Positions 9,949 to 18,774 of a DNA stretch of 64,000 nt are shown here, piece after piece. The DNA lies in contig NW_025407878.1 of assembly GCF_003324165.1 (NCBI RefSeq), positions 87,513 to 151,512 of the forward strand, in the 5' to 3' direction. Position 1 is the stretch's first letter, and every line of letters starts with the position of its first letter. Under the pieces are notes generated by a model. The model ran no database searches. It was not told the DNA's origin and worked only from the letters and a program-made list of their open reading frames with translations. Made by a program: the position numbers and the translations under genes. This DNA comes from Naegleria lovaniensis (lineage: Eukaryota > Heterolobosea > Eutetramitea > Acrasida > Naegleriidae).

Positions 9949-11019
9949 TTAAGTTTTTGTCTCATCATGCCAGATTTCCTTGCAATGATGAACAAACGAT
10001 TTGATTAACTTGGGTGTAACTTGATCAAACACCTGCTCCATTATCTCTTCGAGAGAGTCAACCGAATGTTCATAGTTTTTCAACTGTGTTTTCATCCATC
10101 CGAAAAGCAATTCAATGGGATTGAAGTCAGGAGAGTATGGGCTTTGCCAAAACACACTAATACCTTGGCCATTCATTATACTATGAACTTCTTTTTCCTT
10201 ATGAATGGATGCGTTGTCAAGAACTAAAATACAATCTTTTGGGATCAATTTGCTCAATGTTGTCAGAAATATATTAAATCGATCAGCATCAATTGCTTTG
10301 TTAGTTGTATCGACAAGTTCCCAGTAAACCAAACCTCCTCTCTCGTTAATGCATGCCAATAATGAAAAACGTTTTCCACTCACTCTGTGCGCACTGTTTT
10401 GACAAGTGTTGCCAATTTTGATGTGAGCCCTTGTTCTAATCAAATGGTCATAACAGAAATGCGATTCGTCAATAAAAAACATGATTCTTGTTTTGTAGGT
10501 TCGAATAGTTCGCCTGTACACAGTTCTTTGAGATTGTACTCTTGGGCTTTTTCGATATACTGATACTTTTTCACATTTCTTATATGTCCTGAACAAATAT
10601 TTTGTCGTTATTTTGGAGAGCTGAGATACGGAAATTGAAACATCAAGATAATCTTTAACTATTTGACGTACTTCTGCATAATTAACAGTATTATATTCAC
10701 TGAATATGATATCAATAAATCTTAACACAGAGAGGTGGGTTGATTTACCTGAATGTGGAGGCCTTCCGAGAGCTTTTTCTTTTTGTATTTCATTGCAATA
10801 TTTGTAAATCGTTGAAGGTGCGAAAGGTAAAATTTGTTGCAAGACCTTTGGTTTATCTCCATACTTTCCACACACCAATTTAATGAACTCAATTTGTTCT
10901 GGGGCTAATTTTTGACCTTGGATATATGGTCTTAGTTTTTGAGATATTTGGACACCTGTTTTTTGTTTGAAAACTCGTCTTTCATCGTTTGTGAATCGAT
11001 GTTGCGTTGCTTTTACCAT
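9949..11019 (-). CDS. DD34E transposase (IS630-Tc1-mariner)
   Basis: It catalyses cut-and-paste movement of the surrounding element at TA targets. The N-terminal half has helix-turn-helix-like segments (FIKLVCGKYGDKPKVLQQIL; APSTIYKYCNEIQKE) and a GRPP linker, as in Tc1-type paired-domain proteins. The catalytic triad is visible: FFIDESHF, LVLDNASIHK and SPDFNPIELLFGWMK, with 34 residues between the second Asp and the Glu. The start at 11019 (MVKATQHRF) is the first ATG, giving 356 residues. The frame is intact, so it may be active. The gene ends close to the left terminal repeat and is divergent from the element's second gene. Confidence 0.93.
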   Translation of the reverse strand: MVKATQHRFTNDERRVFKQKTGVQISQKLRPYIQGQKLAPEQIEFIKLVCGKYGDKPKVLQQILPFAPSTIYKYCNEIQKEKALGRPPHSGKSTHLSVLRFIDIIFSEYNTVNYAEVRQIVKDYLDVSISVSQLSKITTKYLFRTYKKCEKVSVYRKSPRVQSQRTVYRRTIRTYKTRIMFFIDESHFCYDHLIRTRAHIKIGNTCQNSAHRVSGKRFSLLACINERGGLVYWELVDTTNKAIDADRFNIFLTTLSKLIPKDCILVLDNASIHKEKEVHSIMNGQGISVFWQSPYSPDFNPIELLFGWMKTQLKNYEHSVDSLEEIMEQVFDQVTPKLIKSFVHHCKEIWHDETKT

Positions 11020-11235
11020 GTGGAAATCGATTTTTTCGAGCAAAATTGATAAGAAATTGTTGAGAAAATCAATTCTGCTCGATTATGTTGAATTGTTTAA
11101 TGTTCTCATATCGAAAATGTTGAATTGAACGACATTGATTTGTTTCGGAATAAAAAAAACTCAACGGCGTCTTGTTTTTTGTGCGATTGTGTCAACGTCA
11201 AAAAACAATAACAACGGTTTTCTCACTGAAAAAAA
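11020..11235. promoter_or_regulatory. Divergent promoter region inside the transposon
   Basis: This 216-bp AT-rich stretch separates the two outward-facing genes of the element and is presumed to drive both. It contains a short segment (GAACGACATTGAT, around 11128-11140) similar to the subterminal sequence near the left end (GAGCGACATTGAT), possibly a transposase-binding site. This is inferred from position. Confidence 0.45.
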
Positions 11236-12360
11236 ATGGGCAAAGACAAAACAAAGTGGAACACGTTTGATCGTTTTTGCGAAATACTCGCAACCACATT
11301 ACCTATTTGTTCAAATGAGCTCTATTCTCATGGAATGACAAATTCAAAAGCAGCAAGCAAAGTTTTCAAGAAGCTCCAATTAGAAACAAAAAAAAATACA
11401 AATTTCACATTTCCTACTGCTAAAGGTTCAAGAAAATACAAAGATGGTTTACCAGCAACATGCAACGCCCCAAAAGATGACAAACGTGTGAAAGATTTTT
11501 TTGATACTTTCATTCAAGAAAACAAGAAATGGATTGTTAACGAGATTGAAAAAGAGATTTCTGCTCACTCCAACAAAAAACAATCATTGGCTTCACAAAT
11601 TCAAGGTGACAGTAGTGACAGCGAATCAGAACATTCAGATCAGGATGATGAGAAAGATGATTTGGATTGGATTGATGATAATGGCAACGATTTGCAGGAA
11701 GTTATGTATAAAGAAGCGCAAGATAAATTGAGAGACAATGCGAAAAAGCGTACAAGAAAAGGTGATACAGACAAAAGCGTCTCTCCTGTATTCAAAAAAG
11801 CTCTTGCTTCTATTCAAGAAAAATCATTGGTCATTAAGAAAGAATTGGACGAGTCAAAGACCAAGGAAACACCTTCAATGGCTCCTGAGCTTGATATATG
11901 TGGCATGGATTTGCATGATATGTTTGATCTTGATCCAAAACCTGAGTCAACACCACAAGTTACTACGTTCAAATCACCTGTTTTAGAATTCCAGATTTTC
12001 AAATTGGATCAGTTAAAGAAGCAAATTTTTATTAACGCTAAACAAGACTGTGATACTAATGATAAGGATATGCAAAATTCGACAAAGTTTTTAAAAACTA
12101 TGAAAGACATGGAAGAAAATAATTCAAAAGTTATTGCAGATCAATTATTGAAAATTCAGAAAGAAAAGGAGGAGTTACTTGAGAGATTTAAAAAACAAGA
12201 AGAAGATATTGCTAAACAAGAGGAACAGTATGTAAAACCTTTGACCAAATTGGTGAATGAAGTTGCAAAATTGATTGAGGTAAAGAAAGAGAAGATTAGA
12301 CAAAAAGAGGAAGAGGAGAAAAATCAAATAGAAGCAAATTATCAGAGTTTATTTGATTAA
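11236..12360 (+). CDS. Transposon second gene: acidic coiled-coil protein of unknown function
   Basis: The frame is a clean 374 codons from ATG 11236. The N-terminal ~110 residues are mixed and basic (MGKDKTKWNTFDRFCEILAT; AASKVFKKLQLETKK), then an acidic segment (SDSESEHSDQDDEKDDLDW), a basic KKRTRKGD patch, and a C-terminal Lys/Glu/Gln coiled coil from about residue 285. It is inside the inverted repeats, so it travels with the element, and is divergent from the transposase. It resembles neither a transposase nor a known resistance or recombinase gene. A DNA-binding or transposition-assisting role is a guess from charge and context; a captured host gene is the alternative. Confidence 0.75.
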   Translation: MGKDKTKWNTFDRFCEILATTLPICSNELYSHGMTNSKAASKVFKKLQLETKKNTNFTFPTAKGSRKYKDGLPATCNAPKDDKRVKDFFDTFIQENKKWIVNEIEKEISAHSNKKQSLASQIQGDSSDSESEHSDQDDEKDDLDWIDDNGNDLQEVMYKEAQDKLRDNAKKRTRKGDTDKSVSPVFKKALASIQEKSLVIKKELDESKTKETPSMAPELDICGMDLHDMFDLDPKPESTPQVTTFKSPVLEFQIFKLDQLKKQIFINAKQDCDTNDKDMQNSTKFLKTMKDMEENNSKVIADQLLKIQKEKEELLERFKKQEEDIAKQEEQYVKPLTKLVNEVAKLIEVKKEKIRQKEEEEKNQIEANYQSLFD

Positions 12361-12635
12361 AGGTTCTTCATGATCGATTTTTTCAACTCTGACGATCAAG
12401 AAAATCGATTCAGGTCGATCATAATTGATTTTTTCGATTTTGGACGAAAAACATCGACGTTGAGAAATGAATCGTGTTGAGGTAATCGATTCAGGTCGAT
12501 CGTAATCGATTTTTTCGACTTTGCACGAATAGCATCAACATCGTATCTCGTCAACATCAAGCAAAATCGTTTTCGGGAAGAAACGTCCAAAAAATGAGGG
12601 TTGACCGAATTTGAGCAAGTCGTTTTCGATTTTAC
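12361..12635 (+). repeat. Right subterminal repeats of the transposon
   Basis: Two near-identical blocks beginning AATCGATTCAGGTCGATC start at 12403 and 12484 (81 bp apart), each followed by TAAT(C/T)GATTTTTTCGA and a GACGAA/CACGAA segment. The stretch is rich in TCGA and ATCGAT. Such subterminal repeats in DNA transposons often bind transposase. Confidence 0.7.
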
Positions 12636-12669
12636 TCGATTTTTTTTCGCACTTTTTGGAAAATCACAA
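12636..12669 (-). repeat. Right terminal inverted repeat
   Basis: The reverse complement begins TTGTGATTTTCCAAAAAGTG, matching the left end with one substitution and a one-base indel. It is followed by TA at 12670-12671. Confidence 0.88.
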
Positions 12670-12684
12670 TAAAATTTAAAAAAA

Positions 12685-13803
12685 ATGAAGCCAAAGCCCA
12701 CAAACTTCTCGCGAGTAGAGACAACTCTTGCAATAATTTCCTTTTATCTATTACTTGTCTTTCCTTTTATTTACGCCGGCAACACACTCACTACTTCGAA
12801 AGATCATTTCATTAATGAATTATACCAATCATCATCAACAAAAACGTGTTCGGAAGCCAAGAATAATACATCATCCCTTCCATCTCCCCTCCAAATAGCA
12901 ATCATCCTCTCGGGATCGATTCGAATTTTTCCAGAAATTTTCGAACGATACGATGAAGAAATTTTAAAATATCAACTAATGGAATGGTGTGAACACGTCG
13001 ATTTAAATCGGGAACGAAATTCGAATATTGATTTTTTTGTTTCTGTCGTGTATGAGAGAGAGGAGGAATTGGAACGATTTAGGGCCATGAAGGATGAGAT
13101 ACCTCATGTGAAATATGTGTCGATTGGTAAGTGTGAAAATTATTGTTGTGAATTGTTATTGACCGAAATAATTTTTTGTTATTTTATTAACAATAATAAT
13201 AATAATTTTGTTCATAAATGATGATGATCATAATAATCCAATTGAATTTTGTAAACAGATCGATCTGTGGATGAACAAGTCAAGAAACGTTTTGGAGGAA
13301 GAGATTTGTGTGAAAATCATCCTACCAAACAATATTGCAACAATTGGCTTTCGTCATTGTATCTCATGAACCATGCCAACAACAAACGGAGGGAATTTGT
13401 GAAACAACATCGAAAAAACAAAGATTATGACGTCATTATGAGATTGAGAACAGATTTATTATTCGATCGATTTATTAATCCAAGATATTTCTATACTACC
13501 AATTCCAGCAACAACAATTCGAATCCTTATTGGAAAGGTTTTCAAATTGAACCTCGCACTCTTTATTTACCATTTGATATGCACTGGATGGGTTTGAATG
13601 ATTTATTTGCATTTGGAGACGCAAGTGTCATGAATGTTTATTTTTCACAAATTGATCATATTGAAAGTATCAAAAAAGAACGAAACGTAGAGTATCATCC
13701 AGAGACGTATTTGAGATTTCTTATGGAGAGAGAAAATATCAAGTATAAGAAATTACCTCAAGTCGATATTAAGGTTGTGAGAGTATCAAGTTGTAACAAG
13801 TGA
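12685..13803 (+). CDS. Secreted or type II membrane protein, glycosyltransferase-like
   Basis: Exons 12685-13126 and 13259-13803 (intron 132 nt, GTAAGT...ACAG, phase 1) give 328 residues. An N-terminal hydrophobic segment (ISFYLLLVFPFIYAG) suggests a signal peptide or anchor. Features recalling eukaryotic glycosyltransferase-like proteins are AIILSGSIRIFPEIF near the start, IDFFVSVVYE, and DVIMRLRTDLLFD followed by GLNDLFAFGD. This combination is seen in DUF7796-like putative glycosyltransferases; the assignment is from memory of the pattern and moderate at best. The start lies 15 nt after the transposon's right end. Golgi localisation is inferred. Confidence 0.55.
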
Positions 13804-14328
13804 TTAGTGACATGTGAGATTATTCAAAATTTAGCGTGGAGAGATTTATCATTTCACCTCTGCAGAAAGAACCAATGCTCCAAAATTGAGTTCAAAAATA
13901 TGCGAAATATTCTACTGTTACTATTATATGGCCTGCTAATTAGGATACTGGTAACGAATGAGAATTTATTGTTGGATTTTACAATCGCAATGTTATTCAA
14001 CGATCGATTTTTCTTTAGAGAAATTTCATCATTTTGGCAACTAGTTCAATAAACCCACGAGAAACCGACATAATGTGGAATTTTCTGTTCAACAAATCTG
14101 GAGAACAACACTGTTCCCACATGATAATTATTGGTAGAATCAATTCAAAGCTGTTCTGTAAAAAAGAAGACAGCATGCTCGGTGTTAAAGAGAGGCATGG
14201 TAGACAAGTTGTTAATTTTTGGAAGATCACAACTTGGTATCCGGAGCCCAAGTTTTCAAATGGGATGAATGATTTCAATTAATTTCAATGTCTAGTTTCA
14301 TTCAACGCATGTTGTGTTTTCACTTTTC
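13804..14328. other. Intergenic region, convergent genes
   Basis: This lies between the 3' ends of the glycosyltransferase-like gene and the DUF4116 gene. Frames such as 14034-14282 begin with non-ATG codons and lack recognisable features. No RNA gene or repeat is seen. Confidence 0.4.
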
Positions 14329-15963
14329 TCATGGAAGCATGGAAATTCCCAAATACGCATCGTGATAGTAATGAGTCATTCTCGCTTGATATAATTCATC
14401 GCTGTACTTCAATACATATCCATTGCATTTAAGTGCCTCCATCACAATTTCTGAATCTTGTTGTAATTCTTCACTTGCGTATTTCAATGAGTAACCATTG
14501 TTTTTCACTGCCTCTAACATTATTTCTCGGGAAGAACAATTATAATTGCGTCCAATAACTCCAAGACTGTTAAGTTTGACTGCTTGCAGAATAAATTCTT
14601 TGTCATTTGTAAATTCTGCTGGTACAAGTGACATAATATCCTCACATCCCATCTTGATCACATCTAATAAGAATTGTTTGTCATTTAAAAGTCCACTCTC
14701 TGAAGCGTAGAAAAAAGCCTCCTTGTTTTCATTGATTGCTTCAAAAACTATTTCTCGATCATTTTGAAAAATCTTATCAGCATAATCAAGTGCAAAGCCA
14801 TCTCGTTGAACTGCTTCCAAAACAATCTCTCGATCGCTTGTCAACTTATTTGACGCATATGCAAGAGCATAACCATCTTTTCTAACAGCTGCTAATACAA
14901 TATCTTTGTTATTTTTCAAATCATTGAGGGCGTAAACAAAGGCATGGCAATTTTGACAAGTAGCAGCTAGCACCACATCATAATCACTTTTCAACTCTGT
15001 TGAGACAAATTCCAAAGCGTTGCCATCTTTCTGAACGGCAACAAGTACAATGTCCTTGTCACGCTTTAAATCATCAGAGGCAAATTCAATAGAACAAGCA
15101 TTATTCTGAACTGCATTTCTCACAACATCACGATCATTCTTAAGCTCTTCACTTGCAAACTGAAGTAAAAATCCAAATTCTTGTACAAGTTTCAACATGA
15201 CTTCTTTGTTGGAATAATTAAACACCTTCAATCCTTCGAATTCAGGAAAAATTAATGTAACAACTTTCAACATGAAAGAAAGATCTGTGAGTAACTCAAT
15301 TGGAACCCATTGAAGTGCCTTCTTATTTTGTTTGATCGCTTCTAAAATTACGTCCTTATTTGATCTCAAACCATATGCTGGGTCTACATAAGTATAACTC
15401 AATGCCTCACCATTTTGTCTCACAGCAGCTAATACAATGTCAAGATCATTCTTGAGAGGTGGTGCTGCATAGGACAGCGCTTTTCCATTCAACTGAACTA
15501 CTTTCAACATAAACTCCTTATCATTTCGTAGCACAGTTGAAACGGAATTCATTACCTCTCCGTCATTCTTTACGGCAGTCAATATTAATTCTTTATCATT
15601 TCCAATTCTGTAATTTGGAAATCTTAATTCCATTGATCCATTGTATTGAACCACTGTCAACAGAAACTCTCGGTCTTGTTTTAACTTGGGGGATGCATAT
15701 TTCCAACCATAGCCAAACTTTTTAACGTGATTCAAAATAAATTCTTTGTCGTTCATAAACTCAACAGGAATGAAATTCTCATATTTCAATTCTCTATTCT
15801 CGAGCCATTTCTTCTTTCCTAATTGTTGCAATGAGAATTTCTTTTTCAATAATAATTCCAATCTCCGAATAATATGAATAGAATTTTGATCGTCATCATC
15901 ATGCTCGTTAAGAGTTAAAAAATCAAGTACAACCACCTTTACATTTCCATCATTAATTCTCAT
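14329..15963 (-). CDS. DUF4116 repeat protein (copy 1)
   Basis: This single-exon, 544-residue protein is built of about ten copies of a ~50-residue repeat of the form (L)xxDKEIVLxAVxxNGxALxYASxELKxD, typical of DUF4116. Examples are RDVVRNAVQNN and DREIVLEAVQRDGFALDYA. The repeats are helical and probably stack as a solenoid. DUF4116 proteins are numerous in Naegleria and some other protists; the function is unknown and protein binding is a guess. The ATG at 15963 (MRINDGNVK) is clear. A longer, diverged relative lies at 28640-30607. Confidence 0.85.
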   Translation of the reverse strand: MRINDGNVKVVVLDFLTLNEHDDDDQNSIHIIRRLELLLKKKFSLQQLGKKKWLENRELKYENFIPVEFMNDKEFILNHVKKFGYGWKYASPKLKQDREFLLTVVQYNGSMELRFPNYRIGNDKELILTAVKNDGEVMNSVSTVLRNDKEFMLKVVQLNGKALSYAAPPLKNDLDIVLAAVRQNGEALSYTYVDPAYGLRSNKDVILEAIKQNKKALQWVPIELLTDLSFMLKVVTLIFPEFEGLKVFNYSNKEVMLKLVQEFGFLLQFASEELKNDRDVVRNAVQNNACSIEFASDDLKRDKDIVLVAVQKDGNALEFVSTELKSDYDVVLAATCQNCHAFVYALNDLKNNKDIVLAAVRKDGYALAYASNKLTSDREIVLEAVQRDGFALDYADKIFQNDREIVFEAINENKEAFFYASESGLLNDKQFLLDVIKMGCEDIMSLVPAEFTNDKEFILQAVKLNSLGVIGRNYNCSSREIMLEAVKNNGYSLKYASEELQQDSEIVMEALKCNGYVLKYSDELYQARMTHYYHDAYLGISMLP

Positions 15964-16051
15964 CTGTATCAGTATTCCTCTTTGCTGCGTTATACTCTTC
16001 GGGATGGAGTAGCTCTTGATGTCGTTAATATTTTTTTTTAATTACAAAAAA

Positions 16052-17287
16052 ATGAAATCATCAGTTGAGTGTGGAAATGATGAATTATTTTCAATTTTTC
16101 AATTTTTGGATCCCCAAAGTATTTTAAATTCATGTGTGAGAGTGAGTCAGAGGTGGAAACAAGTGGCTTGTTGCAATGCATTGTGGAAGTATTTTTGTAA
16201 TTCTATTTTGATGAATGATGTTTTTGAATGGGATTTAGATTTGGAACGGTGCAATCGGATGAAGGCTCTTCATAATTCCGATCATGATGAAGAATGGAAT
16301 CATCATCTTGATGAAAAGAATCAATTATACATTAATTCCGATCCCATTGGTAGAAGAAATGATGAATATTATTGGTATAATGTATTTCAAGCCTTATTCA
16401 GAATACCAATTATTAAATCGTTTTCATTTATGGACAGGGAAAGACAAATGCGATATGCATGGGCAGAATTACTGGAACGTTTTGATTTCCATGTCCCTCG
16501 ATTATCTGAGCCATTCGACCTAGAGTACCCAGAAGTAGATGAACGAGTAGATTGTCCAACAGATAACGAACACAATCCAAGAAAATTTCCATCAATTTAT
16601 GAACATGGCCAAGAAGAGAGAATTTTTCAACATGGTTGGAAATATGTTTATGCAAAAATTGCAACTCTGTTAGCCATTTTAAGTAGTGGCTCTCACTGCA
16701 CACCGAATCCATGGAATGACAAGATCATTCTTACTTGTTTTGAATATCAGGACCAAAACAGCAATTGGCAAGTGAAAAAGACAACATCTATATCTGTGGC
16801 TGCATTTTGTGTTGCTCAAATGTTTCCCAAGTCAGGACCAACGAAATTAAGAGAGCTTGTTTCTGCTCACAACAATAACTGTCGAATGTCAATTTCTCCA
16901 AATATTGAAGATGCCAATCATGTCAAGCCATTTTGTTTTTTCGAATACATGGATAAATTTTTTGTAAAAGTACCAGCTGAAGATCATAACACTGATGCAA
17001 AGGATAATGAAAGAATACCAGCTGAAGACAACATCACTGATGAAGAAGACAATGAAAGATCAGAAGATGTGGAAAATGCTATTCATGGTGGTGGTCGAGA
17101 GGATGATCTTGGAGCAAGACCAATGTATCGTTGGTATGACTATGTGGACGACAGCTGTGAACGTTTTTTGTGGCTTCCCATGGTATTTAACGCTGGAGGT
17201 TGTGTGAGGACTTATAAATATGATGCCCTCTATTTGGGAGAGCAGAATTTACTAAGAGTTGAAAAGCACTATGAGTTGGATTATTAG
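16052..17287 (+). CDS. F-box protein, 411 residues
   Basis: An F-box-like segment lies at the N-terminus (NDELFSIFQFLDPQSILN, followed by CVRVSQRWKQVACCNALWK), implying a role as substrate adaptor of an SCF ubiquitin ligase. The rest has no domain I recognise. Near residue 310 an acidic stretch holds a short imperfect duplication (VPAEDHNTDAKDNER then IPAEDNITDEEDNER). The ATG at 16052 was chosen; an ATG at 16019 in frame would add 11 residues. It is divergent from the DUF4116 gene across a very short gap (about 90 nt), so the two may share a promoter. Confidence 0.75.
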   Translation: MKSSVECGNDELFSIFQFLDPQSILNSCVRVSQRWKQVACCNALWKYFCNSILMNDVFEWDLDLERCNRMKALHNSDHDEEWNHHLDEKNQLYINSDPIGRRNDEYYWYNVFQALFRIPIIKSFSFMDRERQMRYAWAELLERFDFHVPRLSEPFDLEYPEVDERVDCPTDNEHNPRKFPSIYEHGQEERIFQHGWKYVYAKIATLLAILSSGSHCTPNPWNDKIILTCFEYQDQNSNWQVKKTTSISVAAFCVAQMFPKSGPTKLRELVSAHNNNCRMSISPNIEDANHVKPFCFFEYMDKFFVKVPAEDHNTDAKDNERIPAEDNITDEEDNERSEDVENAIHGGGREDDLGARPMYRWYDYVDDSCERFLWLPMVFNAGGCVRTYKYDALYLGEQNLLRVEKHYELDY

Positions 17288-17563
17288 TGCTTTTTTACGA
17301 CGATCATGCTCTGATGAAAGGTTGCCTCAAATGATCACGAAATTGTGCTGAAAGTCATTGAGCTTGTTGAAATAATGTTGATAGCCTTAATTGAAATCAA
17401 CAATTTGAACAAAACAAATCGAACAAAGGGCTGATCTTGCACTCAATGAGCTCTTTGTTACAACAAACCTTTTGATGATTACAAAAAAGAATTTAAAAAA
17501 AATTGTGTTGACAAGTTCTTCTTCTTCCGCCAACAACAACAACAATAAACTTGTACCATTGAA

Positions 17564-18412
17564 ATGAGAAAACAACTCCCGGCATCTGTTGAAACTGGTA
17601 TTGTTGAAGATGCAGCAAATTTATCATCAACAAGGATCAATGATCAATCTGAAAACGATGATTTCTCTCCGACAAGTTTTGACGATAACAATGGACCATT
17701 GGCTGATGATATTATTTTTGAAATTCTTCAATTCCTTGATTCCATGTTGATCATTCAAATTTGTATGAAAATTTCAAAACAATGGAGACGGGTATCATTT
17801 CAAATTCCTCTCTCATTAGCATTCATACCAAATCACTTCAAACAACCAAAGCATGAGTCCATCAAACTTTTAGCTGATTGTGAATATGTGAAGAATTTGA
17901 CTTGTTTGAGTCTGGATACCAATCAAATTGGCAATGAAGGTGTTAAATATATTGCTGCAAGTGAATACTTGAATAATTTGACTTATGTGAATCTGGAATG
18001 GAATAGAATTAGCAAAGAAGGTGCTAAATATTTTGTCGCAAGTGAATGTTTGAAGAATTTGACGTCTTTGAATTTGTATTACAATGAAATTGGCAATGAA
18101 GGTGCTAAATATATTTCTGAAAGTGAGTGCTTGAAGAATTTGACTTATTTGAATCTAGATAGAAATCAAATTGGCAATGAAGGTGCTAAATATATTTCTG
18201 AAAGTGAATACTTGAAGATTTTGACTTCTTTGAGTCTGGACGACAATGAAATTGGCAATGAAGGTGCTAAATTTCTTGCTGCAAGTGAATGCTTGAAGAA
18301 TTTGACCTTTTTGAATCTGGATAGAAATCAAATTGACAATGAAGGTGTCAAATATATTGTTGAAAGTCAATGGTTGAAGAATTTGAGTTTGTTGTCTTTG
18401 GAAGATGATTAG
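17564..18412 (+). CDS. F-box/leucine-rich repeat protein
   Basis: This is 282 residues. An F-box-like motif (LADDIIFEILQFLDSMLIIQ, then ICMKISKQWRRVSF) is followed by about six to seven 27-residue LRRs of the ribonuclease-inhibitor style (KNLTxLxLDxNxIGNEGAKYIxxSExL). It is likely an SCF adaptor with an LRR substrate platform. The repeats are so alike in DNA that recent tandem duplication is evident. It is small for the family and ends abruptly after the last repeat (LSLEDD), so loss of further repeats is possible. Confidence 0.8.
   Translation: MRKQLPASVETGIVEDAANLSSTRINDQSENDDFSPTSFDDNNGPLADDIIFEILQFLDSMLIIQICMKISKQWRRVSFQIPLSLAFIPNHFKQPKHESIKLLADCEYVKNLTCLSLDTNQIGNEGVKYIAASEYLNNLTYVNLEWNRISKEGAKYFVASECLKNLTSLNLYYNEIGNEGAKYISESECLKNLTYLNLDRNQIGNEGAKYISESEYLKILTSLSLDDNEIGNEGAKFLAASECLKNLTFLNLDRNQIDNEGVKYIVESQWLKNLSLLSLEDD
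17884..18409 (+). repeat. 81-nt tandem LRR-coding repeats
   Basis: Six to seven in-frame copies of an 81-bp unit (27 residues) within the F-box/LRR gene share long identical stretches such as GGCAATGAAGGTGCTAAATA. The similarity suggests recent expansion and possible copy-number variation. Confidence 0.8.
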
Positions 18413-18774
18413 TAGCACAACAATGCGTACTCTTACTCTCTCCAAATATCTATCCGTGCAACATGACCAGACGAAACAACAGCCAATGCCATCCAGCAAT
18501 CAAATGTTATTTCATCTGGAGGGAGATATGGATGCTCAATGAACACGGAACGGAATTTGAGATCGGTCCTCCTTAATGAATGGAATGAGGCTATTGGGAA
18601 TATGGAGCAGTTACCTTGGAATTTATTGATTTTTTCTAACGGAATTAATCGAAAAGATATATCAGTCTTGTAAATGATTTACAGTGCAGCGAGCAAAATA
18701 AAAACGATGTCACGCCCCTAGTTCTCAAGTATGCAAAGTTGTGATGCATTATTATCTCACTACTACAACTTGGA
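18413..18774. other. Intergenic region, convergent genes
   Basis: This is the 3' flank of the F-box/LRR and VPS9 genes. The sequence just after 18412 still resembles coding DNA in places but carries no frame with recognised features. Confidence 0.4.

Larger units (their letters stand above)
9580..10007 (+). repeat. Tandem 214-bp direct duplication of the transposon left end
   Basis: Bases 9580-9793 are repeated, apparently without change, at 9794-10007. The unit holds the left terminal repeat and the last codons of the transposase (SFVHHCKEIWHDETKT and stop). The junction before the inner copy is a TA (9792-9793), corresponding to an internal TA of the transposase gene (10006-10007). Confidence 0.9.
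9580..12669. mobile_element. Tc1/mariner-type DNA transposon with two genes
   Basis: The element is bounded by imperfect terminal inverted repeats of about 34-35 bp (outer left 9580-9614, right 12636-12669) and flanked on both sides by TA (9578-9579 and 12670-12671), the target duplication of the IS630-Tc1-mariner superfamily. It encodes a minus-strand DD34E transposase (9949-11019) and a divergent plus-strand second gene (11236-12360). The left end is present twice as a perfect 214-bp direct repeat. Both genes are open and the repeat copies look identical, so the insertion appears young. Most Tc1/mariner elements carry only the transposase, making the 3.1-kb two-gene layout unusual. Confidence 0.9.

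Noticed and set aside
12396-12701. Minus-strand frame over the transposon's right end
   Set aside because: It consists of subterminal repeat and terminal repeat sequence translated by chance, and begins outside the element.
14034-14282. Frames on both strands between the glycosyltransferase-like and DUF4116 genes
   Set aside because: They have non-ATG starts, no domain, and lie in a convergent 3' flank.
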